The translations under genes were made by a program, and so were the position numbers. Below the pieces are notes generated by a model. It saw only the letters and a list, made by a program, of their open reading frames with translations. It was not told the DNA's origin and did no database searches. Positions 6,161 through 13,778 of a stretch of DNA of 14,708 nt are shown piece by piece. Within the stretch, counting starts at the first letter, position 1; every line of letters begins with the position of its first letter. This stretch comes from an uncultured Bacilli bacterium (lineage in GTDB: Bacteria; Bacillota_I; Bacilli_A; RFN20; CAG-826), in assembly GCA_944342125.1 (NCBI GenBank), contig CALVMF010000022.1:1-14708 (forward strand), written 5' to 3'.

Positions 6161-8986
6161 TTATTTTGAATAATCCATTGTTGTTTGCTCGATTGAACCT
6201 AAATTCTCATATTCGTTTTGTGGCTCTTCAGGAAGGTGAATCAAAACTCTTCTTCCTTTAGCATTATTTGAAGCGCCCTCTCCTTCAATGATTCCTTCAT
6301 CTTCCAAGCGAGCGAACATTTTTCCGGCTCTAGGAAATCCTAAAGAGAAGGTTCTTTGAATTTTAGAAATCGAAGTATATTCTTGACTCATTACCCATTT
6401 CTTGATTTCTTCATACATTGAATTGTATCCTTCTTCTTTTTGTTGAGCCATGTCTTCTAAAGAGACCGTCGAACGTGTTTTTTCCTCTAAATCAAGGAAA
6501 GTAGGGTCATATTTAACAGGATAATGTGATTTTAAAAATTCTACAGTTTTTCTAATTTCCTTATTATCAACAAAACTTCCTTGAACTCTAACAAATCCTT
6601 GTTTAGAAATTAATGGGCAAGAAACTAACATATCGCCATTTCCAAGAAGTTTTTCTGCTCCACCTTCTCCTAAAATTGTTACCGAATCGACACTACTTGA
6701 GCAAGATAAAGCAACCCTAACAGGAAGATTAGCTTTAATTGTACCTGTAATAACATTAGTTGATGGTCTTTGAGTAGCAATAATCATGTGAATTCCACTT
6801 GCTCTTGCTTTTTGACCTAGTCTAACAACTGGCTCACTACATTTTCGATTTGTATCCATTAAATCAGCGAACTCATCACAAATAACAACAATATATGGGA
6901 GTTTATTTTTGCCAGTTTCTAAAGCTTCTTCGTTATATTGTTTAATGTTACTTACACCACAGTTTTCAAAAAGTTCATAGCGTCTATCCATTTCATCGCA
7001 TAACTTTTGAAGACCAATATAAGCTTTATGTGAATCATTAATTGGTGGGCAAAGTAAATGTGGCATTTCCTTATATTTACCAAATTCAACTCTTTTTGGA
7101 TCAATCATAACCATTTTTAAATCATCGACAGCATTTCTCATGATTAAACTCATTATAACGCTATGCATGAAAATGGATTTACCACTACCAGTTGTTCCGC
7201 AAACTAATAAATGAGGAAATTCTTTTAAATCCGCGCTTACATAATTACCACTAATATCCTGACCAAAAGGAATATATAAACCATATTTTTCGCCTTTTGG
7301 TAATCTTTCAACGCAATCTTTAAAGTTAACCATGCTAACTTTAGCATTAGCTATTTCGATACCAGAAGTCGATTTGCCTTGAACAATAGGAACAAAACGA
7401 CATCCAATACCCCCTAAACGAACCGAAATATCATCTATGTATTTATTAATTCCGTTAATAGAGACATTTTTATCGGTTTGAAGGTCAAAACGAGTAACGC
7501 TAGGACCAATTGTATAATCAACAATTGATGCGCCGATATTTAAATCAGCAAATATTTGATTAATTTTATCTTTTCTTGCGTTACAAACTTCAATATTTTC
7601 ATTTCTCGTATCGCTTGAATCTCTATTTTCTAATAAATCAATTGGAGGATATTCGTATTCTCCTTCATATTGTCGATCGCTTTTAATTTCGACTTTATTT
7701 GAATATGTTGTTTCCTCACTTTCAAAAACTGGTTTTCGACTTGCGAGTTCATCAATTTCCTTTTGACTCATAGCTGGTTTTTGAGGCATAGCGTTTGGAA
7801 TTCTTTCTGTTTTAATCTCTTGATTAATATTTGTAGCTTGAACTGTTTGAACTTTTGGCTCAACTTTTTCTTGAATAACAGGCTTTTCTTCTTTAACTAA
7901 AGCCTCTTTTATCGTCTCTTGGGTAACCTTATTATTGTAATTTATGCTTTCTGATTGTGCATTTGGACTTAAAATCTGACTTGTACTTACACTTGGAGTG
8001 ATATTTTGATTTTGAACTTGATTAACACCAACGTTTTCTTGTACTTTATGCTCAATAGCATCTTGTTTTTCTTCATTAAAGCTAAAATGAGCTTTTACTA
8101 ATCCTTCTGTTTGATTAATATTGCTATTTATCGTTTGAGCTCGGAAACTTCTATCTTGAACGGGTTCTTTATAAGTCTGTTCAACATTTTCGCTTGTTGC
8201 TTGTTGAGGATTCATAAAGTTAGCTAAAACCTGCTCATTTTCTGGTTTAACTTCTGCTTCTTTTATTTTAACAATATGATTATTTTCGCTTGGAAGAGCT
8301 GAACTTTTAATGTTATTTACATTTTGATAGTTATAATTAACATCTTTTGCAACATCAAAATTAGGATTATTTTCTTTTACATCTTTTCTAAAAACTTGAT
8401 TTTTATAATCGATAATTATTTTTGTTGCTTTGATACAAGGTTTACCAAAAGCAAAGAAAGCTCCAAGCACAAGAAGGATAGAGCCAATAACATTTGACCC
8501 AATATTTGTCATGCCACTATTAATCAAGGCCACAAGAACCATTCCGATGATTCCACCGTTAGAATAATTTTGTACGCTTGGGAAACCTTGATAAACGTAA
8601 GCAAAATATCCTTCGAAATTGCCAAAAGTTAAATAACCTAAGTTAGGGTCTACCATTGCATTAGTGACTAAAATTAAACAAGCTACTGTTATAAAAATTG
8701 CACCTAAAATTGTTAAATTAAAGTTTAGTTTTGCGGGTTTTTTATAAGAGAACATCAAGCTTACGCCAAAAATAATCATAATTGCATATACCGCATAAGC
8801 TAATATTGCGCCAGTTAAAAATGAAACGCACCAATTGATAAAACGGCTAACATAAATTAGCCAATCATTTACGGGAGCATTTGATAAAGCGCCAAAAATT
8901 GCAATCAAACAAACAAAAAATCCAAGAGAAACTCTTGTCCAATTTAAATCTACTAGATCTAAGATCTTTTTACCGAATTTATTCAC
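6161..8986 (-). CDS. spoIIIE: FtsK/SpoIIIE-type DNA translocase
   Basis: The 941-aa protein is a membrane-anchored hexameric ATPase that pumps chromosomal DNA through the closing septum. Four or five transmembrane segments occupy about 17-182. A long polar N/Q/E-rich linker follows (about 200-445), then the alpha domain. The RecA-like motor has Walker A GTTGSGKS (597-604) and Walker B VVICDEFADL (700-709; D704, E705), followed by ATQRPSTNVITGTIKANLPV (737-756). The C-terminal winged-helix gamma domain (about 855-917) would read polarity sequences on DNA. The start is GTG at 8984-8986, the only plausible one. It is about 150 aa longer than B. subtilis SpoIIIE (787 aa), mostly in the linker. 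It is first of four co-oriented genes. rnjB lies next to it, as near B. subtilis spoIIIE. Whether it serves vegetative division or sporulation cannot be told; no sporulation-specific gene is present. Confidence 0.94.
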   Translation of the reverse strand: MNKFGKKILDLVDLNWTRVSLGFFVCLIAIFGALSNAPVNDWLIYVSRFINWCVSFLTGAILAYAVYAIMIIFGVSLMFSYKKPAKLNFNLTILGAIFITVACLILVTNAMVDPNLGYLTFGNFEGYFAYVYQGFPSVQNYSNGGIIGMVLVALINSGMTNIGSNVIGSILLVLGAFFAFGKPCIKATKIIIDYKNQVFRKDVKENNPNFDVAKDVNYNYQNVNNIKSSALPSENNHIVKIKEAEVKPENEQVLANFMNPQQATSENVEQTYKEPVQDRSFRAQTINSNINQTEGLVKAHFSFNEEKQDAIEHKVQENVGVNQVQNQNITPSVSTSQILSPNAQSESINYNNKVTQETIKEALVKEEKPVIQEKVEPKVQTVQATNINQEIKTERIPNAMPQKPAMSQKEIDELASRKPVFESEETTYSNKVEIKSDRQYEGEYEYPPIDLLENRDSSDTRNENIEVCNARKDKINQIFADLNIGASIVDYTIGPSVTRFDLQTDKNVSINGINKYIDDISVRLGGIGCRFVPIVQGKSTSGIEIANAKVSMVNFKDCVERLPKGEKYGLYIPFGQDISGNYVSADLKEFPHLLVCGTTGSGKSIFMHSVIMSLIMRNAVDDLKMVMIDPKRVEFGKYKEMPHLLCPPINDSHKAYIGLQKLCDEMDRRYELFENCGVSNIKQYNEEALETGKNKLPYIVVICDEFADLMDTNRKCSEPVVRLGQKARASGIHMIIATQRPSTNVITGTIKANLPVRVALSCSSSVDSVTILGEGGAEKLLGNGDMLVSCPLISKQGFVRVQGSFVDNKEIRKTVEFLKSHYPVKYDPTFLDLEEKTRSTVSLEDMAQQKEEGYNSMYEEIKKWVMSQEYTSISKIQRTFSLGFPRAGKMFARLEDEGIIEGEGASNNAKGRRVLIHLPEEPQNEYENLGSIEQTTMDYSK

Positions 8987-8992
8987 GTCAAT

Positions 8993-9026
8993 ATTATAAA
9001 AAATTACATCTAAAATTGTAAGATGT
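8993..9026 (-). promoter_or_regulatory. spoIIIE promoter, leaderless-type, with inverted repeat over the -35
   Basis: On the minus strand a -35-like CTTACA (9017-9022; 4 of 6), an 18-bp spacer and a perfect -10 TATAAT (8993-8998) are followed after only 6 nt by the GTG start. No Shine-Dalgarno sequence exists, so the mRNA is probably leaderless. The -35 region is embraced by an inverted repeat, ACATCT-9 nt-AGATGT (9006-9026), which might be an operator. The promoter separates this operon from the upstream RNA-decay operon, which ends at the terminator at 9068-9091. Confidence 0.5.
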
Positions 9027-9067
9027 TAACCTATATTTTATGTCTTTTTTTATCTAGCTAAATTCTT

Positions 9068-9091
9068 AAAAAAAGTCGGCGGAACCGACTT
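9068..9091 (-). terminator. Rho-independent terminator of the pnp-yfcE-rnjB operon
   Basis: On the minus strand, AAGTCGG, loop TTCCG and CCGACTT form a perfect 7-bp GC-containing stem (9085-9091 with 9073-9079), followed by a run of seven T. The stem begins 2 bp after the rnjB stop codon. It is the clearest intrinsic terminator in the window and marks the end of the RNA-decay operon. Confidence 0.88.
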
Positions 9092-9093
9092 AA

Positions 9094-10800
9094 TTAGTTT
9101 TGTAATAAAGCATCATCAATTTTTAAGATGTTTACTTTTACAACTGGATTACGATTGCTTCCTCTTAATAAATATCTCGCAATCGTATTGACTATCTGAT
9201 CTTCAATCTTCTTAGTGTCGAAATCTTTAGTAGTTTCAAGCCATTTATTGACCATGTCCATAAACATTTTAGACATGTCTTTAAGCATATTATCAGCTTC
9301 TTTGTCTTTCAAGAACAAGAAACCTCTCATTTGAACATCTGGTCCTGCGACTACTTGTCTATTCTTCTCAGAAACTCCAACTGCAAAAACAGCAACACCA
9401 TCCTCACTTAATCTTGTTCTATCGCTGATAATTTCATTAACTACGTCGCCAACTCCGATTCCATCAATCATCACTTCTCCAGATGGAACTTTATTGTCTA
9501 AATTAAAGTCAACTCTGACTCCAGCATCATCGATTAAAAGAGAATTTCCATTATCTAATAAGAAGATATTGTGATGAGAAAGACCTATTCTCATATCAAA
9601 AGCAAGTTTTGCGTTTTGAAGAAGATTTACATAATATCCTTCAATAGGAAGGTAATATTTTGGCTTTAATAAGGATAAAAGCATTTTGATATCTTCCTCA
9701 TAAGCATGCATTTTCCCTAAAGTTTTCCTAGTTAAATAGAAAACTCGGCATCCACTTTTATAAACTTCATCGATGGTGCTTGTTGCAATAACTTCGTTAT
9801 TATCATTTGCTACGCAACCAATAAAGAAAGTATCCGTTTCAGTTAGTTTTAATTGTTTTTCTTCGTTTTCACCATTTGCTAAAAGTGAAATCTTGTCATA
9901 TATTCTTTCGCCTTCATCTGAAAGAATTATTACTAAATCTTGATCCTTATAGCGTAAAACATCTTCAATTGGAACAATATTTTTATTATTAAAATAAGGA
10001 TCATCTTCAAATTTTCTTAAATTATAAATCCATTTAGAAGTTTCATCATATAAACAAATCTTTTTATTGAATTCAGCACATGCTCTAAAAACTTCATCGA
10101 CGTGATATAAGTTGTCATTATGAAGAGCGACAAAAATTCTTCCTGGTGCACTTTTAAACTGACTAACTAAATGATTGTATAATTTATGATTTGGTGAACA
10201 ATATCCACTTTTTGTTGCGTTTACTGACTCACCTAGAAGTAATAAAGTTGGATATTCACTAATTTTACCGAGAGTATTTAAGTCTAACTTAAAATGTTTA
10301 TTGTTAGCATATTCAACAATAAAATCGCCACTATAAACAATATTTCCAAGTTCTGTTCTAACGCTTAAGCCAAATGCTGAAGGCATTGAAGCACAAGTTG
10401 AAAAGAAAGTAAATTCATGACCAGAAATATTCATCTTAGCTGGTAAATTAATAAAGCGATATTGGTATTCATAATTTACTTGTCTTTCTTTAGTAAAAAG
10501 ATCAAGGTAAATGCTTGTTAAACGGGTGCAATAAATAGGTGCTGGGACTTCTTTAATAATATAAGGAAGGGCACCGAAACTATTTTTCTTACATTTAGGC
10601 AAAATATAAGCTTTAACTTTTTCTTTATTTTGCTTTAAATAATCAAAATTCGCGATTATAAAATCGATACCTGGCGTGCTTTTATTTGGGTATTTAAAAC
10701 CAGCGCCAATAACAAAAATGTCATCGTTAATTTCAATAAGATAAAGATCTTTTCCATCTTCATCAAGACCACCTAGGGCCATAACTCTAATTTTATTCAT
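9094..10800 (-). CDS. rnjB: RNase J2-like protein lacking catalytic metal ligands
   Basis: The 568-aa protein has the RNase J architecture: a metallo-beta-lactamase/beta-CASP core (about 1-430) and the C-terminal domain that starts with DGIGVGDVVNEIISDR (446-461) and RLSEDG (463-468). Active RNase J is a 5'-3' exonuclease and endonuclease using two metal ions held by HxHxDH and other residues. Here the HxHxDH block reads KCKKNS (69-74), although flanking FGALPY (75-80) aligns well with RNase J2. The motif 1 Asp is G32, the motif 3 His is A137, and the His of the PxHGEY motif is E387. The motif 4 Asp survives as D159 (YSGDF), and H365 remains in the third beta-CASP motif. The protein should therefore be non-catalytic, acting as an RNase J1 partner or RNA-binding scaffold. 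The order pnp - yfcE - rnjB - spoIIIE supports J2 orthology. Its ATG has no clear Shine-Dalgarno site. The full-length, intact frame argues against a pseudogene. Confidence 0.88.
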   Translation of the reverse strand: MNKIRVMALGGLDEDGKDLYLIEINDDIFVIGAGFKYPNKSTPGIDFIIANFDYLKQNKEKVKAYILPKCKKNSFGALPYIIKEVPAPIYCTRLTSIYLDLFTKERQVNYEYQYRFINLPAKMNISGHEFTFFSTCASMPSAFGLSVRTELGNIVYSGDFIVEYANNKHFKLDLNTLGKISEYPTLLLLGESVNATKSGYCSPNHKLYNHLVSQFKSAPGRIFVALHNDNLYHVDEVFRACAEFNKKICLYDETSKWIYNLRKFEDDPYFNNKNIVPIEDVLRYKDQDLVIILSDEGERIYDKISLLANGENEEKQLKLTETDTFFIGCVANDNNEVIATSTIDEVYKSGCRVFYLTRKTLGKMHAYEEDIKMLLSLLKPKYYLPIEGYYVNLLQNAKLAFDMRIGLSHHNIFLLDNGNSLLIDDAGVRVDFNLDNKVPSGEVMIDGIGVGDVVNEIISDRTRLSEDGVAVFAVGVSEKNRQVVAGPDVQMRGFLFLKDKEADNMLKDMSKMFMDMVNKWLETTKDFDTKKIEDQIVNTIARYLLRGSNRNPVVKVNILKIDDALLQN

Positions 10801-10805
10801 ATATA

Positions 10806-10811
10806 CTTATA
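10806..10811 (-). promoter_or_regulatory. Possible rnjB -10 box close to the start codon
   Basis: Minus-strand TATAAG (5 of 6 to TATAAT) lies 5 nt before the rnjB ATG in the 33-bp gap after yfcE. No convincing -35 was found. Since the start also lacks a ribosome site, a leaderless secondary transcript is conceivable, but read-through from pnp-yfcE may be the main source of mRNA. Confidence 0.25.
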
Positions 10812-10833
10812 CGTGCTTATTATCTTAAATTAA

Positions 10834-11385
10834 TCATTTTAGTTCAAGTGTTTTTATGGTTTTATCATCGATATCAAAAATAGAAATCGAATCTAAATCT
10901 AAATCATAAATTGCATAGGTTTTAGGGTTATTATTTTTTGGTAAAGTCAAGCTTCCTGGATTTAAAACAAAGTAGCCTTTGCTTTCCTTTTTTAATACAT
11001 AAATATGTGTATGCCCATACATCAAAATATCATTTTCTTTTAAATCGAGATTTTCTTCATTAAATAAATCTCCATGTGTTAGATAGACATGATGAGAATT
11101 TAAAGTAATCTCTAAAAGATCTTCAAATTTTACCCCAAGAACAAATTCATCAACTCTTGAATCGCAATTTCCCCTAATAACAGTTAACTTATCCTTTAAC
11201 TTTAATAAATTTTCACAAACCGCTATAGGATAGTAATCTTTGGGTGGGATATTTCTTGCACCACTATAATTGATGTCACCAAGCAAGATGATTTTTTCAA
11301 AATTATGTATTTTATCTAATTCAACGATTTTTTGGCTCGAAAAAATCGAGCCATGTAAATCGCTAGCAATCAATATTTTTGCCAT
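10834..11385 (-). CDS. yfcE: YfcE-family metallophosphodiesterase
   Basis: The 183-aa protein is a small calcineurin-like phosphodiesterase that uses two metal ions, probably Mn, to cleave phosphodiester bonds. All metal motifs are present: DLHG (9-12), GDINYSG (36-42), GNCD (72-75), THGD (103-106) and GHTH (124-127). Similarity to E. coli YfcE (184 aa) extends over the full length, including NPGSLTLPK (142-150). YfcE-type enzymes act on model phosphodiesters in vitro, but their natural substrate is not established. The ATG shares its A with the last base of the pnp stop codon (TAATG), so translation is coupled. Between pnp and the RNase J-like gene, a role in turning over RNA fragments or a nucleotide signal is a reasonable inference. 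It ends in TGA, showing that TGA is a stop codon in this organism. Confidence 0.88.
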   Translation of the reverse strand: MAKILIASDLHGSIFSSQKIVELDKIHNFEKIILLGDINYSGARNIPPKDYYPIAVCENLLKLKDKLTVIRGNCDSRVDEFVLGVKFEDLLEITLNSHHVYLTHGDLFNEENLDLKENDILMYGHTHIYVLKKESKGYFVLNPGSLTLPKNNNPKTYAIYDLDLDSISIFDIDDKTIKTLELK

Positions 11386-13736
11386 TATTTTTTCTTAAAG
11401 AAACCAAAGAGTCCGCTTTTTTTATCATCAAGCTTCTCTTCGACTTTTTCTTCTTTCGTTTCACCTTTAAATTCTTTAAAACCGTCAAGATCGTTTTTTA
11501 CATCTTCTTTTTCAAAGTTAACACTGTTATCTTTTAAAGGTTTTTTAGAAAAATCTTTGACTTCTGCGCGGTTTTTCTTATTTTCATAAGGTTTTTTACG
11601 CTCTGGTCTATCGCTAGAAGGTTTAGAAGAATCAAATTCTTTATGAGAGAGTTTGATCTTACCATGATCATCAACATCGATAACTTTTACTTTTAAAGTA
11701 TCACCAACTTTAACAAAATCAGCTGCTGATTTTAAGTATCCATTGGCTAATTTAGAAACGTGGCAAAGTCCTTCTTTATCACCAAATAGATTAACGAAAG
11801 CGCCATATTCTTCAACTCTAGTAACTTTACCTTCAAAAACTTCACCAATTTCAACTTCTCTAACGATGCCTTCAATAATATTTTTAGCCTTTTCGATAGC
11901 TTCTTTATCGGTATGATAAATTGTAACTTTACCATCATCTTCGATATCAATTTTAACATCGTTACATTTTTCAATAATGTCATTAATGACTTTTCCGCCA
12001 CTTCCGATAACATCTTTAATCTTATCTTTATTAATATAGAATGTTTCAAATTTTGGAGCGTATTTTGATAATTCTTTTCTTGGTTCACTGATTGCTTTTG
12101 ACATAACTTCTCTAATTTGAGCTCTTGCATCATGAGCTTGCATTAAAGCATCGTGAAGAATTTCTCTCGTAACACCTTTAATTTTGATATCCATTTGTAA
12201 GGCAGTAACACCAACTTCAGTACCAGCCACTTTAAAGTCCATGTCTCCAAAGTGATCTTCTAAGCCTTGAATATCGGTTAAAATTGTATATGGATGATTT
12301 CCATCTAATGGTCCGCTAGTAATTAAGCCCATTGCAATTCCGCTAACCATTCTTTTAATAGGTACGCCAGCTGCCATTAAAGCCATACAAGAAGCGCAGA
12401 TTGATGCTTGTGAAGAAGAACCATTTGATTCACAAACTTCAGCGACGCATCTTATTGTATATGGGAATTCTTCTTCGCTAGGAAGCACATAGCTTAATGC
12501 TCTTTCACCAAGTGCACCATGTCCAATTTCCCTTCTTCCAGGATTACCCATTCTTCCAATTTCGCCAACTGAAAATGGTGGGAAATTATAGTGATGCATC
12601 CATCTTTTGTGATCTTCAGGTGATAAACTCTCTAAAATCTGTTCATCATCCTTAATTCCTAACGTACAGGTAGAAATAACTTGTGTTTGACCTCTAGTAA
12701 ACATTGCTGAGCCATGAACTCTAGGAAGTAAATCTACTTGAGCATCAAGTGGTCTAATTTCATCGACCTTTCTTCCATCAGGTCTAATCTTTTCAACGGT
12801 AATAAGTCTTCTAACTTCATCAGCAACCATTTTTTCTAAGATATCAGATACCATTAACATGCTTAAGCGATGGTCTTTTTCATCTTTATATTCTCTTGCA
12901 TCATAATCATCGATAATTTCTTTTTTAAGTGCATCGATTGCGTTTTGTCTTTCTAACTTATCGAAAATTGAGATTGCTTTGACCATCTTATCGTAAATGC
13001 GGTCATAGATATCTTTTTTGATTGTTTCATCAGGAGCATAAAGAGAAACGCTTCTTTTTTCTTTTCCGATTTCTTTAGCGATTTCTTCTTGGAAAAGGCA
13101 AAGTTTTTTAATTGCTTCATGTCCAAACATGATAGCATCAAGCATTACATCTTCGCTTAATTCATTTGCTCCAGCTTCAACCATATTGATAGCTTCTTTT
13201 GTTCCAGCAACAGCAAGATTTAAATCGCTTTTTTCTCTTTCTTCAACGCTTGGGTTAATAACAAATTTTCCATCAACTCTACCAACATAAACGCCAGCAA
13301 TTGGGCCATCGAAAGGGATATCACTAATTGAAAGAGCTAAAGACGAGCCGAACATAGCGCTCATTTCAGGGGTAGCATCTAAATCTACGCTCATTACTGT
13401 GTTAACAATTTGGACTTCATTTCTAAATCCTTCTGGGAACATTGGTCTAATTGGTCTATCAATTAATCTTGCAGTTAAAGTTGCATGCTCTCCAGGTCTT
13501 CCTTCTCTTCTTAAAAAGCCGCCAGGAATACGACCGATTGCGTATTGTTTTTCTTCATAACCAACTGTTAAAGGGAAAAAGTCCCCTTCTTTTGGTTCAT
13601 CACTACAACAAACAGTAGATAAAATAACGGTGTCATTAAATCTAACTAGTACGGCACCATCAGCTTGCTTGGCAATTTCGCCACTCTCTACGACAAGCTT
13701 TTTTCCATAAAATTCTAATTCAAAAACTTTCTTCAT
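11385..13736 (-). CDS. pnp: Polyribonucleotide nucleotidyltransferase (PNPase)
   Basis: The 783-aa protein degrades RNA from the 3' end with phosphate, releasing nucleoside diphosphates, as a trimeric ring. The first RNase PH domain (about 5-225) includes RPMFPEGF (97-104). An alpha-helical linker follows (to about 310). The second, catalytic RNase PH domain shows FTRGQTQ (346-352), GHGALGERAL (405-414) and DHFGDMDFK (494-502), with D494, D500 and K502 at the metal and phosphate site. A KH domain (about 565-622, GSGGK) and an S1 domain (about 628-700) bind RNA. The last 80 residues are a charged, probably disordered tail ending in GLFGFFKKK, longer than usual. The chosen ATG (13734-13736) follows AAGGA at 13745-13749 and gives the family's MKKVFELE start. 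Opening to 13793 would add 19 residues across the leader. It heads the pnp-yfcE-rnjB operon. Confidence 0.95.
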   Translation of the reverse strand: MKKVFELEFYGKKLVVESGEIAKQADGAVLVRFNDTVILSTVCCSDEPKEGDFFPLTVGYEEKQYAIGRIPGGFLRREGRPGEHATLTARLIDRPIRPMFPEGFRNEVQIVNTVMSVDLDATPEMSAMFGSSLALSISDIPFDGPIAGVYVGRVDGKFVINPSVEEREKSDLNLAVAGTKEAINMVEAGANELSEDVMLDAIMFGHEAIKKLCLFQEEIAKEIGKEKRSVSLYAPDETIKKDIYDRIYDKMVKAISIFDKLERQNAIDALKKEIIDDYDAREYKDEKDHRLSMLMVSDILEKMVADEVRRLITVEKIRPDGRKVDEIRPLDAQVDLLPRVHGSAMFTRGQTQVISTCTLGIKDDEQILESLSPEDHKRWMHHYNFPPFSVGEIGRMGNPGRREIGHGALGERALSYVLPSEEEFPYTIRCVAEVCESNGSSSQASICASCMALMAAGVPIKRMVSGIAMGLITSGPLDGNHPYTILTDIQGLEDHFGDMDFKVAGTEVGVTALQMDIKIKGVTREILHDALMQAHDARAQIREVMSKAISEPRKELSKYAPKFETFYINKDKIKDVIGSGGKVINDIIEKCNDVKIDIEDDGKVTIYHTDKEAIEKAKNIIEGIVREVEIGEVFEGKVTRVEEYGAFVNLFGDKEGLCHVSKLANGYLKSAADFVKVGDTLKVKVIDVDDHGKIKLSHKEFDSSKPSSDRPERKKPYENKKNRAEVKDFSKKPLKDNSVNFEKEDVKNDLDGFKEFKGETKEEKVEEKLDDKKSGLFGFFKKK

Positions 13737-13744
13737 TCTTCTTT

Positions 13745-13775
13745 TCCTTAATTCAAACAAGTGTATTTTACACTT
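13745..13775 (-). promoter_or_regulatory. pnp leader: ribosome site and 7-3-7 palindrome
   Basis: Minus-strand AAGGA (13745-13749) lies 8 nt before the pnp ATG. Just upstream is the perfect inverted repeat AAGTGTA-AAA-TACACTT (13759-13775). It contains TAAAAT (13765-13770), which could be a -10 box with a weak -35, TGAAAA, 17 bp further up. The palindrome may be an operator covering the promoter, or, on read-through RNA from the gene upstream, a hairpin near the ribosome site. pnp is autoregulated through leader structures in other bacteria, but nothing here proves that. Confidence 0.45.
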
Positions 13776-13778
13776 ATT

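Noticed and set aside
9094..10800. Treating the RNase J-like gene as a pseudogene because catalytic residues are missing
   Set aside because: The frame is intact over 568 codons, non-catalytic motifs and the C-terminal domain are conserved, and it has its own terminator. Decay would not spare these.
10834..10836. Mycoplasma-type code with TGA as tryptophan
   Set aside because: yfcE ends at TGA exactly where the family ends, and tryptophan codons in the genes are TGG.
11747..12133. Minus-strand open frame of 128 codons in another frame within pnp, and similar short frames within plsC, rsmF and pnp
   Set aside because: All overlap real genes with strong motifs and have compositions expected of frame shadows.
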